64,000 nt of DNA, from positions 32,504 through 96,503 of the forward strand of contig JANPBT010000064.1 in NCBI GenBank assembly GCA_031430575.1. The letters are read 5' to 3'. Shown here in pieces: positions 28,975-37,132 of this stretch; position 1 is the stretch's first letter; the number at the start of each line of letters is the position of its first letter. The notes under the pieces were generated by a model. That model searched no databases, was not told where the DNA came from, and saw nothing but the letters and a program-made list of their open reading frames with translations. The position numbers and the translations under genes were made by a program. Origin of the DNA: JANMDS01 sp031430575. Lineage in GTDB: Bacteria > Pseudomonadota > Gammaproteobacteria > Burkholderiales > Casimicrobiaceae.

Positions 28975-30465
28975 GGCAAAAAAGCCGTGTAGATACCATG
29001 CGCCCGGCTCGTTGAGTGCCCGGTAAATCCAGCAGAGCGTGCCCTGTGCGTTGCGGGCGATGAAGTAATCGCGCTCAATCGGTGCATCGTCCCACCAGCC
29101 CGATTGAATGCGCTCAGGAGCGCTCAGCAAGGCAAGCGCGCCTTGATATTGCGGCATAGCATCGCGCACGATCAATGCCCGCGCGCGTGGCAATAAAAAA
29201 GTGGGGCGCAAGGCTTTTGGCATTGGTGTGAGTGCATGCTGCTGCGTCTGGCCATTCCTTTTTTGGGCATGCTCGGGGCGATGATCTGGCGCGGTGCGCA
29301 GTGTGTAGACGGCTTGCGCGCCTAAGCGGGCATGCAGCCGATCAATGAGCGCGTCCCATGTGGCCTGCGATTGCTGCGGTAGGGGGATGAGCGTCGCGTT
29401 ATCGTTGCCCAGCGCGTAGGCTTGGGCGCAGCGCAAGCGCACGCGATGCACGGGCGCGGCCAGGGGAGCGCGCTGAAAATGCTCGGTGAGCAAAATCGAC
29501 CACCGCTTCACATCGCGCATCGGCGCGTGCGTGGTGAGCGCGTAGGTGCTTTTAGCTTCGCGGCTGTGATCAAAAATAATCTCAAACGCCCGCGCTCCGC
29601 TCGCCCGCGCTTGCAGCCATTGCGCAAGCTGCGCGAGCAATTGCGCAACGCTGCCCATCAAAAGCGGGCCTTCTTGCATCGGCAAGATGCATTCCATTTG
29701 CGCTTCAAACTGCGCCGCAGGTATAAAAGGCGCGCGGACATCAGGCGCATGGCCAGCGCAGCGATCAAGCGTGCGCAACGTCTGCGCGCCGAAGCGCTGT
29801 GCTAAGCCTTCGCGCGGCAATTGCAGCAATGCACCAAGATGAAAAATGCCAAGTGTGTGCAGCGTAGCGATGTAATCAGTAAGCCACGGCACGCAAGTGA
29901 GCGGCACGTTGCGCAGCGCAGCAGCTAAGGGTTGCCCCGGCAAGCAGGCAATTGCTGCATGCCCCCCCGCGCGCTGACGGGCAAAAAGCTCTGCAGCCAA
30001 GGGCGTCGGTGCGAGCCCAAAAAATGCTGCGCCAAAGCGGGCGGTATTCTCCGCATTGCGCATGAGAGCAATGATTTTGCGCGCGAGCGCTGCGATACCG
30101 CCAAATAAATTCACGCTCGCACTAAGCTCCATCACCACGCAATGGCGCTCGCCATCGGGCTCGATCGCCACCATTGGGGTAAATGTCAAAAGCAAATGCG
30201 CGGCTGCGATCAGTGCTTGCCTCTCTTCGGCGTCTTGCCGCGGCAATACGATCAAATCATGATGCAAGCTGCGCGCCTGCGCCACGCCCATGCCAACGGC
30301 GATACCTGCGGCGCAACTTTCGCGATTACAGGCACGCAAAAAAGGCCGATTTTCAGGCCCATCGGCGACCCCAATGGCTTTACCGCTAAGCGCACCGCCC
30401 AAGCCCACACCGCCCATCGCGCAAAGCAGGGGCAAATCGGGAAGAAAAAGGGAAAGCCAAAGCAT
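28972..30465 (-). CDS. imuB: ImuB, catalytically inactive Y-family polymerase-like protein
   Basis: A 497-residue Y-family-like protein. It begins MLWLSLFLPDLPLLC and has the Y-family little-finger region, but where true polymerases have the catalytic SxDE it reads SASVNLFGG. This loss is typical of ImuB, which acts as a scaffold linking DnaE2 to the beta clamp. It follows imuA with 24 nt between and precedes dnaE2. Two repeat copies are in the gene: exact at 29710-29721 (IPAAQF) and a CAA variant at 30305-30316 (SCAAGI). Confidence 0.93.
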   Translation of the reverse strand: MLWLSLFLPDLPLLCAMGGVGLGGALSGKAIGVADGPENRPFLRACNRESCAAGIAVGMGVAQARSLHHDLIVLPRQDAEERQALIAAAHLLLTFTPMVAIEPDGERHCVVMELSASVNLFGGIAALARKIIALMRNAENTARFGAAFFGLAPTPLAAELFARQRAGGHAAIACLPGQPLAAALRNVPLTCVPWLTDYIATLHTLGIFHLGALLQLPREGLAQRFGAQTLRTLDRCAGHAPDVRAPFIPAAQFEAQMECILPMQEGPLLMGSVAQLLAQLAQWLQARASGARAFEIIFDHSREAKSTYALTTHAPMRDVKRWSILLTEHFQRAPLAAPVHRVRLRCAQAYALGNDNATLIPLPQQSQATWDALIDRLHARLGAQAVYTLRTAPDHRPEHAQKRNGQTQQHALTPMPKALRPTFLLPRARALIVRDAMPQYQGALALLSAPERIQSGWWDDAPIERDYFIARNAQGTLCWIYRALNEPGAWYLHGFFA

Positions 30466-30489
30466 TGCGCGTAAATCTCATTTCACTCA

Positions 30490-31176
30490 TTAGGCTTGCG
30501 CTGAAAGCGCAGCAAACTGCGCCGCAGGTATCTGCGGCAGCAAAGGCACGCCCACCCGCTGCAGTCGCAAGCGCATCTGCGGCGCGAGCAGGGCTTCGCT
30601 TTGGGTGCACTGAGCGAGCACCGCCAGCGGCACATGGGCATGCTCAGACTGCGAGCGATCATGCCCACAGCGTAATTTCAGTGCATCTACCGTGATGCCT
30701 GCTGCTGCGCTGGCATAGCGCAGGCGCACCGATGCCGGCGAGCTTTGCTGCGCCGCGCGCAATGGCCGCAGCGCAATGCAAACGCTATTACCCAATTGCG
30801 CCGCCCGCCGCAGCCTGCGCAAAGTCACATCGGGGATGAGCTGCGTTTCTTGCGTCCAGACAATCACCACGCCTTCATGCATCTCGCGCAAGCAATGCTC
30901 CGCCGCCCAGCATGCCGCCTGCGTTGATTTCGGCTCAATCACGATCAGCCGCGCCAGATCAATACCTGCGGCGCAGATTGCAGGCGCATAAGGCGGGTAG
31001 GGCGGATGAATGAGCGCAACGCTGCGCTTGCCGCGCACGCAAGCAGCAAGCGTAGGCAACAATAAACTGAGCTCCCCCAGCCCAATGCCTTCGCCCAAAA
31101 GCTCATGCAAATCACCGGCAAACCAGCCCGCGCCTAAAAGCAGATCGAGCGCAGGAATGGCACTGCTGATCCGCAA
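30490..31176 (-). CDS. imuA: ImuA, SOS mutagenesis cassette protein
   Basis: A RecA-fold-like accessory protein of the mutasome, recognisable by position before imuB-dnaE2 and by IPALDLLLGAGWFAGDLHELLG at the N terminus and a VIVWTQETQLIPD segment. The frame opens at a GTG at 31221, but this lies inside the LexA box. A TTG at 31176 (LRISSAIPALD) is the first start downstream of the box and is preferred; this gives 228 residues. Two exact repeat copies occur: 30517-30528 (IPAAQF, almost the same peptide as in ImuB) and 30965-30976 (ICAAGI). Expression is predicted to be SOS-controlled. Confidence 0.85.
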   Translation of the reverse strand: MRISSAIPALDLLLGAGWFAGDLHELLGEGIGLGELSLLLPTLAACVRGKRSVALIHPPYPPYAPAICAAGIDLARLIVIEPKSTQAACWAAEHCLREMHEGVVIVWTQETQLIPDVTLRRLRRAAQLGNSVCIALRPLRAAQQSSPASVRLRYASAAAGITVDALKLRCGHDRSQSEHAHVPLAVLAQCTQSEALLAPQMRLRLQRVGVPLLPQIPAAQFAALSAQA

Positions 31177-31219
31177 TGGTGCAGGCGATGAAGGGGTATT
31201 TAAAAGCGCTGAATTAATC

Positions 31220-31238
31220 ACTGTATAAATATACAGTA
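31220..31238 (-). promoter_or_regulatory. LexA (SOS) box upstream of imuA-imuB-dnaE2
   Basis: CTGTATAAATATACAG at 31221-31236, a CTGT-N8-ACAG palindrome with A/T-only centre, flanked by further symmetrical A/T, matching the proteobacterial LexA consensus. It lies directly at the 5' end of imuA. Confidence 0.88.
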
Positions 31239-31359
31239 AATTGGCGATCTACCCAATTTAATAGCGTTAGCGATTCATAGCCTAGATTCAAACACGTAGT
31301 GCAACTCTGCTTGATGCTGATGCAAAACGCACCAATACAACAAACGCCCCCGCGCGCAT

Positions 31360-31682
31360 CATTGAGCTCGGGTGCATGGCGCACGCTAGACGAAAGTTCT
31401 TCGTTTGGCATGCGGCCAACGGCTCGCCAATTGAGCTGGAGGCGTTAAATCGCAGCGCCGCACTTTACCCGATTGAAAACTGCACCGGCGACAATAGCTT
31501 AAGCGCGGGCGAATGCGCGCTATTACGCCAAAGTAGGATATCGCTTCGGTTGATCGATCATTCAATTCGCCGCGTCAAGGTGGAGCGGTTGAACGCTGAC
31601 GTGAGCAGCGAGCATGCCTTCAATTTAACTCGTTTATGGGCATGCGATTGGGAAACAAAAACGAGCAAGCTTCGCAAACATT
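31360..31682 (+). pseudogene. Remnant of an IS66-family transposase (TnpC)
   Basis: From about 31364 the plus strand reads GCMAHARRKFF followed by HAANGSPIELEAL and AALYPIE. This is very close to the conserved HARRKFFD.HAA..SPIA..AL.RIAALY.IE block of IS66 transposases. Downstream similarity decays (LSAGECALLRQSRI resembles the LSPEERLALRQ region). No upstream DDE residues, no terminal repeats and no partner genes are visible, so only a short worn fragment remains, between imuA and yebC. Confidence 0.7.
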
Positions 31683-32396
31683 TTATTGCAAGCCCACATA
31701 GAGCTCCTGCACATCGTCGTGCGCATCCAGCGCGGCCAAGAAAGCCTCCACTTCGGCAAGTTGCGCCGCGTTGAGCGTGCTCGGATCTACTGGATTTTTC
31801 GGTTTGTAGCCAAGCTTAGCCGATTGCACTTCAAAGCCTTGATCTGGCAAGGCGCGGGTCACGGCATCAAGGTCTACTGGATCGGTATAGAAAATGGTTT
31901 GCCCTTCCTCACTGCTGGGCTCTGTATCTTGCGCGCCCGCTTCGATCGCTGCGGTTTCCGCATCGATATTCGCACCCACCACGGGGCTCGCCTCCACGAT
32001 TCCGACGTGATCAAAGTCCCACGCCACCGAGCCCGAAGTGCCCAATTGCCCTTTGCGAAAGAGCACGCGCATTTCTGGCGCAGTGCGCTTGACGTTATCG
32101 GTTAAGCATTCCACCATCACGGCGACTTGATGTGGCGCAAAGCCCTCGTAGATCACCCGCTCAAAGCTCACCGGGTCGTCAGTGAGCCCTGCGCCTTTTT
32201 TAATGGCACGATCAAGCGTATCTTTCGGCATCGAGGCTTTACGCGCCTGCTCGACCACTAGCCGCAATCGCGCGTTGGCAGAAGGATCAGCCCCGCCCCG
32301 CGCAGCGACCATGATTTCTTTCACCAGCTTGGTAAACAACTTGCCCCTAGCATTAGCTGCAATATCTTTATGTTTGGCTTTCCATTGTGCGCCCAT
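31683..32396 (-). CDS. YebC/PmpR family regulator
   Basis: A 237-residue protein of the TACO1/YebC family: MGAQWKAKHKDIAANARGK at the N terminus, then the family blocks ARLRLVVEQARKASMPKDTLDRAI and FRKGQLGTSGSVAWDFDH. Members act as transcriptional regulators or as translation factors relieving ribosome stalling on proline-rich stretches. The length and start are normal. Its neighbours on both sides are IS fragments and a broken regulator, so it is a conserved gene left at the edge of an accessory zone. Confidence 0.93.
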   Translation of the reverse strand: MGAQWKAKHKDIAANARGKLFTKLVKEIMVAARGGADPSANARLRLVVEQARKASMPKDTLDRAIKKGAGLTDDPVSFERVIYEGFAPHQVAVMVECLTDNVKRTAPEMRVLFRKGQLGTSGSVAWDFDHVGIVEASPVVGANIDAETAAIEAGAQDTEPSSEEGQTIFYTDPVDLDAVTRALPDQGFEVQSAKLGYKPKNPVDPSTLNAAQLAEVEAFLAALDAHDDVQELYVGLQ

Positions 32397-32653
32397 GGGG
32401 TCACATCCTTTCGTTATGTCATCAACGTTTTAATTGGCGTCGAATTCAAACTGCGCGCATAGACCACAGCTGCACAGCGTATTAATAATAAAAATAAGCG
32501 CGAAAAAATACCACCAGAAGATGGCATTTTTCTATTAAGCGACATAGTAGGATTCTAACGAGGGTCAGGCTCCAAACCCTGTGACGCGTTCTCCAGCATC
32601 ACATTGGCCGCCATAGCATCGTGGGGCACCGGCAAATACTTCCACGGTTGTTG

Positions 32654-32707
32654 TTTGCACGTAAAACTGCCCCCTACTTACCTTTAGGGGGCAGTTTTAC
32701 GCGCAAA
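32654..32707. repeat. 23-bp inverted repeat (possible collapsed IS ends or hairpin)
   Basis: Arms at 32654-32676 and 32685-32707 pair over 23 bases with one mismatch around an 8-nt loop; the inner 17 bp (CGTAAAACTGCCCCCTA) are perfect. The right arm abuts the broken XRE gene. It looks like two terminal repeats of a mobile element brought together, or a strong bidirectional hairpin. Confidence 0.75.
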
Positions 32708-32972
32708 TCAACAGCCTGAGCCCAGAAGAAAGCGCGATGGTTGATATTCGGCTCGCCCTGGCCGATGCGGCAATGCGCGTGCGCCTTCAGCACGATTTTT
32801 CGCAGTTCCAGCTTGCCAAACGCATGGGCTCGAGCCCATCGCGCGTGGCTAAGATAGAGGCGGCAGACCCTTCCGTGTCGCTCGATCTTATGTTAAAGCC
32901 TTGCTCGCAGCGGGCGCGGGGGTGCGCGATGTTGCGCGCGCGTTGCGCGGCGTGGCGGTTGCACAGGGGTAA
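32701..32972 (+). pseudogene. Truncated, frameshifted XRE-family antitoxin/regulator
   Basis: The frame reads INSLSPEESAMVDIRLALAD, then an XRE helix-turn-helix (FSQFQLAKRMGSSPSRVAKIE) of the HigA-like type. After DLMLK near 32900 the homology continues in another frame as ALLAAGAGVRDVARALRG, ending at 32970-32972. One base appears to be missing in the AAA run before this point. The 5' end is also replaced: the recognisable sequence begins right at the inverted repeat, and the only good start is the internal ATG at 32737. No toxin partner is visible. Confidence 0.7.
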
Positions 32973-32991
32973 AGCTCCACATTTCAGGCTT

Positions 32992-33065
32992 CATACCTGC
33001 GGCGCAGAATGCTTCGTTTTTAGGAAAAATCTCCTGAAAGCGCCTATTCTGCGCCGCAGGTATTT
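32992..33065. repeat. Inverted pair of the dispersed repeat
   Basis: Cores at 32996-33007 and 33049-33060; arms of 18 nt (32993-33010, 33046-33063) pair perfectly across a 35-nt spacer. It lies just downstream of the XRE remnant on the plus strand. Confidence 0.9.
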
Positions 33066-33096
33066 CGCCGGAAATGCACTATTACAAGACCTGAGC

Positions 33097-33230
33097 CAAT
33101 ACTGTTCGGTTAGCACCACGCGATTGAAAACTTGAACTATCAACGCTCTTCTTTTGCAGTGATTAAATCGAGGCGAATTCTATAGATTCTTTTGAAATCA
33201 GTGCTTTATTACACAAACCGAACAGTATTG
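33097..33230. mobile_element. 134-bp MITE-like element with terminal inverted repeats and target duplication
   Basis: Perfect 15-bp terminal inverted repeats: CAATACTGTTCGGTT at 33097-33111 and its complement at 33216-33230. Directly outside them are AGACCTGAGC (33087-33096) and AGACCTGATC (33231-33240), a 10-bp direct repeat with one mismatch, as expected of a target-site duplication. The 104-bp interior has no gene. The long duplication is compatible with mobilisation by an IS4-like transposase, which is an inference. Confidence 0.75.
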
Positions 33231-33366
33231 AGACCTGATCCCGAGCTCACTTAGAGCTCACTTAGTGCGCCGTACACGGGTTGTGGAATTTGATGGCCGA
33301 AAACAGCGACTTTGCGAACCGACGCTGCGCTATCATTTCTAGCATCTTAGACATCAACGCTTCTTC

Positions 33367-33837
33367 ATGCAAACCAATTTCAAGATTCACGCCATTAGCG
33401 GCGAACCGTTCGCGTCCGTGTTCGAGCAGAACGACAACACACTTGCAGCGCGTGGCATTCGTCGGGTATTTTCTGACGCCCCTGGCTATCCCTGTCGGGT
33501 TAGCTTAGAAGAAGTCGCTCAGGGCACGGAACTACTGCTCCTGAACTTCGCTCACCAAACCGCAAACTCACCCTATCAATCCTCTGGGCCGATCTACGTG
33601 AGCCGGGGCGCTGTGCAAGCAGATTTGCAGCCCGGCGTTGTTCCTCTGAGCGTTACCCATCGACTCATTTCGTTGCGTTCCTACGATGCGGCACACATGA
33701 TTGTAGATGCGGAAGTCTGCGAAGGGGTAGATGACGCGGCAGCGATTCATAAGCATTTCAAGGCGCCACACGTTGCGTACATTCACTTGCATAACGCAAA
33801 GCGGGGCTGCTACGCGTGCCGCGTAGAGCGCGCGTGA
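33367..33837 (+). CDS. DUF1203 domain protein
   Basis: A 156-residue protein with the DUF1203 pattern: YPCRVSLEEVAQGTELLLLNF, the SPYQSSGPIYVSRGA block, and a C-terminal YIHLHNAKRGCYACRVER. The family is small, cytoplasmic and of unknown function. It lies between the MITE-like element and an IS110 fragment, so it may be part of an acquired segment. The start at 33367 gives the usual family N terminus, though no clear ribosome-binding site precedes it. Confidence 0.8.
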   Translation: MQTNFKIHAISGEPFASVFEQNDNTLAARGIRRVFSDAPGYPCRVSLEEVAQGTELLLLNFAHQTANSPYQSSGPIYVSRGAVQADLQPGVVPLSVTHRLISLRSYDAAHMIVDAEVCEGVDDAAAIHKHFKAPHVAYIHLHNAKRGCYACRVERA

Positions 33838-33867
33838 GTTGCTTAGGGCGGAAATAAGATAAGCACA

Positions 33868-34554
33868 TTGCGTCGCCTGCGCGCTTGGGTCGAGCGTTTG
33901 CATGCGCTCAAGCAAATGCGCGCGCAAGAGATGAATCGTATCGAAGCGCTGCAAGCGAGCGGCTCGAACGAAGAGGTGATGGTCAATGTGCGTGCGCATG
34001 TCACCTGGCTCGATACGCAAATCAGCACCCTTGAGCGTGAGATTGAAGATCATATCGACCGCGACCCTGGTTTACGCGCCGATGCGATCTTGATTGCGAG
34101 CATTCCAGGTATGGGCAAGGTCAGCGCGGCCAAGGTCTTGGCCTACGCCGGAGATGTGCGGCGATTCGATAGCGCAAAAGCGTTAGCTGCTTTTATTGGG
34201 TTGAGTCCGCGCCGGCGGCAATCGGGCAGCTCGGTGCGCGGGCGCACGGTGCTAAGCCGCACGGGGCATCACGAACTGCGCGCAGGTTTGTACATGCCCG
34301 GCTTGGTCGCCCGACGCCATAACGCGGCGCTGAAAGTGTTCGGCGATCGATTGAGCCAAAACGGCTTGGCGCACAAAGCTGTTATCGGTGCAGTGATGCG
34401 AAAACTCGCGCACTTCATTTACGGGGTTATCAAATCCGGTCAACGCTCGATGTCACAAAAGCCATGCCTAGGCTTGACTTTCAAGACGGTAACTGACCAC
34501 AGTAGCTTAGGCAACACAGACTCTCCCAAACCTGGGGCGGTTCACCAAAATTAG
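33868..34554 (+). pseudogene. IS110-family transposase, C-terminal fragment
   Basis: The reading frame encodes the C-terminal Transposase_20 domain of IS110 elements: RLRAWVERLHALKQMRAQE, then IPGMGKVSAAKVLAYAGD, FIGLSPRRRQSGSSVRGR and GHHELRAGLYMPGLVA. The N-terminal DEDD catalytic domain is missing; similarity begins close to 33862 right after the DUF1203 gene. The tail after IKSGQ is unlike the family. The fragment should be inactive. Its stop overlaps the stop of the next gene on the other strand. Confidence 0.85.
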
Positions 34555-35426
34555 GGGAACACATCAGGCTGTGGGGTAATGTCATAATCACGGATGCCGC
34601 GGTAATGACCGCCATTCCACAAATGATTTTTTATCCCTTTCAGCCCACCGCCTGAGTAAGCGCGAAAAAGCCCTTCTGCCCTCTCAACGTACAGTTTGCT
34701 ACCTTCATCCAACTTTGACAGTGAAACGGAATTCCTGTACTCACCGTACAAGCTCAATTCATTACGAATCGCATCTGCCTCTTGATCATAGCTATTCTGG
34801 GTATTGGCGGGATACCTCTTGTAAAACAACGCATGTGTAGCTTCGTGCACAAGAAGCGAAGCAACTGCTTTCGGATCTTTGAGAAGGTGGGATACCAAAA
34901 TATTACCTTTGGGATAACGTTTGCTGCTACGCACAGTTATCCCCCAAGCGTCGTCTATGCGTTCGACCGAAATGCGACCTTTAGAGGAGAGAAGGTCAAC
35001 TTCAGCAAGGATGGCCTTACCTTTATCAGTTTTAGCAAAACTGCTTTCCCTCAAAAAGGCAATCGCAGGTTTTAATATCTCCTGTCCAGGGGGCGTGGGT
35101 AAGTCGAACCGACCGCCGCCGTCCAGATTAAATGCTATTTCCGAGGGAGTGACCGTAGTTGCAACTTGACTTGCCAAGCCTTTTGCTTTCGCTTGGCTCG
35201 TGCTTGGTCGAAGTTTCTGGGCATAACTTAAAGCCGTAGGGTCAACGCCGCGTGTGTCAAAAGAATTCTTTGCGGTAACGGGCTTGGATGTAGCCACGGG
35301 TTCAGCGGTATTCACAGCTCGCGCAGATCTACCGCTCTTGGCGTCAATTTGATCGAGAAGGTTTAACCGTCGCGTTACATCTGTGCTGATTGGAGTCGTC
35401 GTGTTGCGATTTAAAATCGTTAGCAT
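34551..35426 (-). CDS. Putative zinc metallopeptidase-like protein with HEATH motif, possible effector
   Basis: A 291-residue protein I do not recognise as a whole. Residues 1-110 are Ser/Thr/Ala-rich and look disordered, with no signal peptide. Residues 194-198 form H194-E195-A-T-H198 within SLLVHEATHALF, a gluzincin-like zinc site, followed by DQEADAIRNE (E216, E223), a plausible third ligand. The composition is AT-richer than neighbouring genes and no dispersed repeat is present; it lies between IS110 and IS21 remnants, so transfer is likely. A non-classically exported protease effector is possible, but no secretion system is seen nearby. Confidence 0.6.
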   Translation of the reverse strand: MLTILNRNTTTPISTDVTRRLNLLDQIDAKSGRSARAVNTAEPVATSKPVTAKNSFDTRGVDPTALSYAQKLRPSTSQAKAKGLASQVATTVTPSEIAFNLDGGGRFDLPTPPGQEILKPAIAFLRESSFAKTDKGKAILAEVDLLSSKGRISVERIDDAWGITVRSSKRYPKGNILVSHLLKDPKAVASLLVHEATHALFYKRYPANTQNSYDQEADAIRNELSLYGEYRNSVSLSKLDEGSKLYVERAEGLFRAYSGGGLKGIKNHLWNGGHYRGIRDYDITPQPDVFP

Positions 35427-36154
35427 TTAAGGAGCCGAGCGTGGTGATAAAGTTGAATTGAAGTCATCCATGCAATCAACGTGCCAGACCAACAGGCAAT
35501 AGCTGCAAATACCGGGCAAGTTTTGCACGCAACATAAACCGGCGCGTGTATCTGTGCATCTGTGTTCGCCCACAAAGTGCCAATAAAAAACACCATAACG
35601 GCTAATCGACAACCGTTAGAAAAAATTCACCGCTAGACGTTCTGTGTTTAAGAAAATTTACAACGATTTGCTCGCTGGCAGTTTCGCAAAGCCACGTTTA
35701 CAGTTTTTCAATTGAACAGAAGTAGCCCCGCAAATTTAGACAGTAGGCAAGGTGAGAAAATTCGGATGTGACCGATTGGAAGTGAAAATAGAAAAGCAAA
35801 CTGGTCATCAGCATTTGAGCTCTGCCGAGCGCCAGCGATCTTGATCGGATTATTGGATCGAAAGACTGTGCGCTCGCGGGTCGCGTGCGTACCGGCGCAC
35901 GGCGTTTTGAGACGCTCCCTTTTGCTTTGCGACTACGCCGATGCCAGACCCTGACGGGTCAATATTTTCATTTCCATGATCTGCTCTTTCTTGATCAGGG
36001 CGCCTCGCGAAAAGACACTGAATCTACGCAAGGTAGGCCACTTTAACTGCGATGATGTCTGCAGCATGTGGTCTTGATTTCAGTTCGGTAACGAGCGACG
36101 TTTTGAATCGCCAGCCTACAATAAAAACGGATAAAAATTGACGGGAATCTGTAC
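35427..36154. other. Long spacer with only an IS remnant
   Basis: About 730 bases without an intact gene. Bases 35868-35990 hold the IS21-type remnant listed separately; the remainder shows no recognisable coding sequence, repeat or strong hairpin. The tctC promoter should lie at its right end. Confidence 0.5.
35868..35990 (-). pseudogene. IS21-family IstA N-terminal remnant, frameshifted
   Basis: The minus strand reads EQIMEMKILTRQG and then, after a one-base frame change near 35955, SGIGVVAKQKGASQNAVRRYARDP. This matches the N-terminal helix-turn-helix of IS21 IstA (EQIMEI..LR.QG.S.R.IAR..G.SRNTVRRYL). A stop occurs in the first frame at 35933. The catalytic domain, istB and the element's ends are absent. 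Confidence 0.6.
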
Positions 36155-37132
36155 ATGAGAATCGGTTTTGCATCAAAACTAGCGCCTGTTTTAATTGGGG
36201 TTTTGTGGATCGGCTCGACGACCGCATTGGCTGACGAGTGGCCTAAGCAAGGGCTAAGATTCGTGGTGCCGTTTCCGGTGGGTGGCTCGAACGATATTGC
36301 TGCCCGTTTGGTGGGCGAATCGGTGCGTGTGCGCTTAGGGCAAAGCGTCACCGTGGACAATAAGCCCGGGGCGAACGGCGCGCTCGGGGTTGAGAGCGCA
36401 CTTTCTACCGCCAAAGATAACCATAGTTTTCTCATCGCGTCCGATTCGGTTTCGCTGCTGCCGCTATTCCGCCCAAATTTGAAGTGGGATTTGGTGAACA
36501 CATTTACGCCAGTGGCCGCGCTCGTTTATCAGCCGATTGTGTTGGTTGCGGCGTCTTCAGCGGGCTTGCGAAGCGTGAAAGATGTACAGGCCCTCGCGCG
36601 CTCAAAACCGGGGCAAATTTCCTATGCAACTTCGGGTCAGGGCTCCATTCAGCATTTGGTGGGCGAGCTCGCCGCGACTAACTTGGGCATTGATCTTTTG
36701 CATGTGCCCTACAAAGGCGGCGGGCAAGCGGTAACGGATGTGATCAGCGGCCACGTACCGCTCGCGGTATTGGGCGCGGCAGCAGTGCTTCCACACATTA
36801 AATCCGGCAAGCTCATTGCGTTAGCGGTGTCCACCAAAGCACGCTCGGCAGCGCTTCCGAATGTGCCGACATTGGCTGAATCCGGCGCTGGTGATATCGA
36901 CGTGCCGCAGTGGGCGGCATTGTTTGCGCCGGCGGGTTTTGATGAAGCTGCGCTGGCGAAGTTTCGGGCTGCAATCGCTGCATCGTTGGCGGAGCCAGCG
37001 CTGAGAGAAAAATTACTGCAAGCGTCGATGGAAATTTCCAAAACATCCCCCGCAGATTTTCGTAAGCAGCTTGTGAGTGATCGTGAGCGCTGGGCAAAAC
37101 TCATCGTAGATCGAAAGATCAATCTCGAATGA
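36155..37132 (+). CDS. Bug/TctC family periplasmic solute receptor
   Basis: A 325-residue secreted receptor with signal peptide (ending TTALAD). Family motifs are LRFVVPFPVGGSNDIAARL, VDNKPGANGALG, the VPYKGGGQAVTDVISGHV block and the C-terminal KLIVDRKI region. Bug receptors bind carboxylates and other small organics for tripartite tricarboxylate transporters, and are greatly expanded in Burkholderiales, often without local membrane partners, as here. The stop overlaps the sulfatase start by 4 nt, so the two are one transcription unit and the ligand may be a sulfate ester or a product of the sulfatase. Confidence 0.9.
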   Translation: MRIGFASKLAPVLIGVLWIGSTTALADEWPKQGLRFVVPFPVGGSNDIAARLVGESVRVRLGQSVTVDNKPGANGALGVESALSTAKDNHSFLIASDSVSLLPLFRPNLKWDLVNTFTPVAALVYQPIVLVAASSAGLRSVKDVQALARSKPGQISYATSGQGSIQHLVGELAATNLGIDLLHVPYKGGGQAVTDVISGHVPLAVLGAAAVLPHIKSGKLIALAVSTKARSAALPNVPTLAESGAGDIDVPQWAALFAPAGFDEAALAKFRAAIAASLAEPALREKLLQASMEISKTSPADFRKQLVSDRERWAKLIVDRKINLE

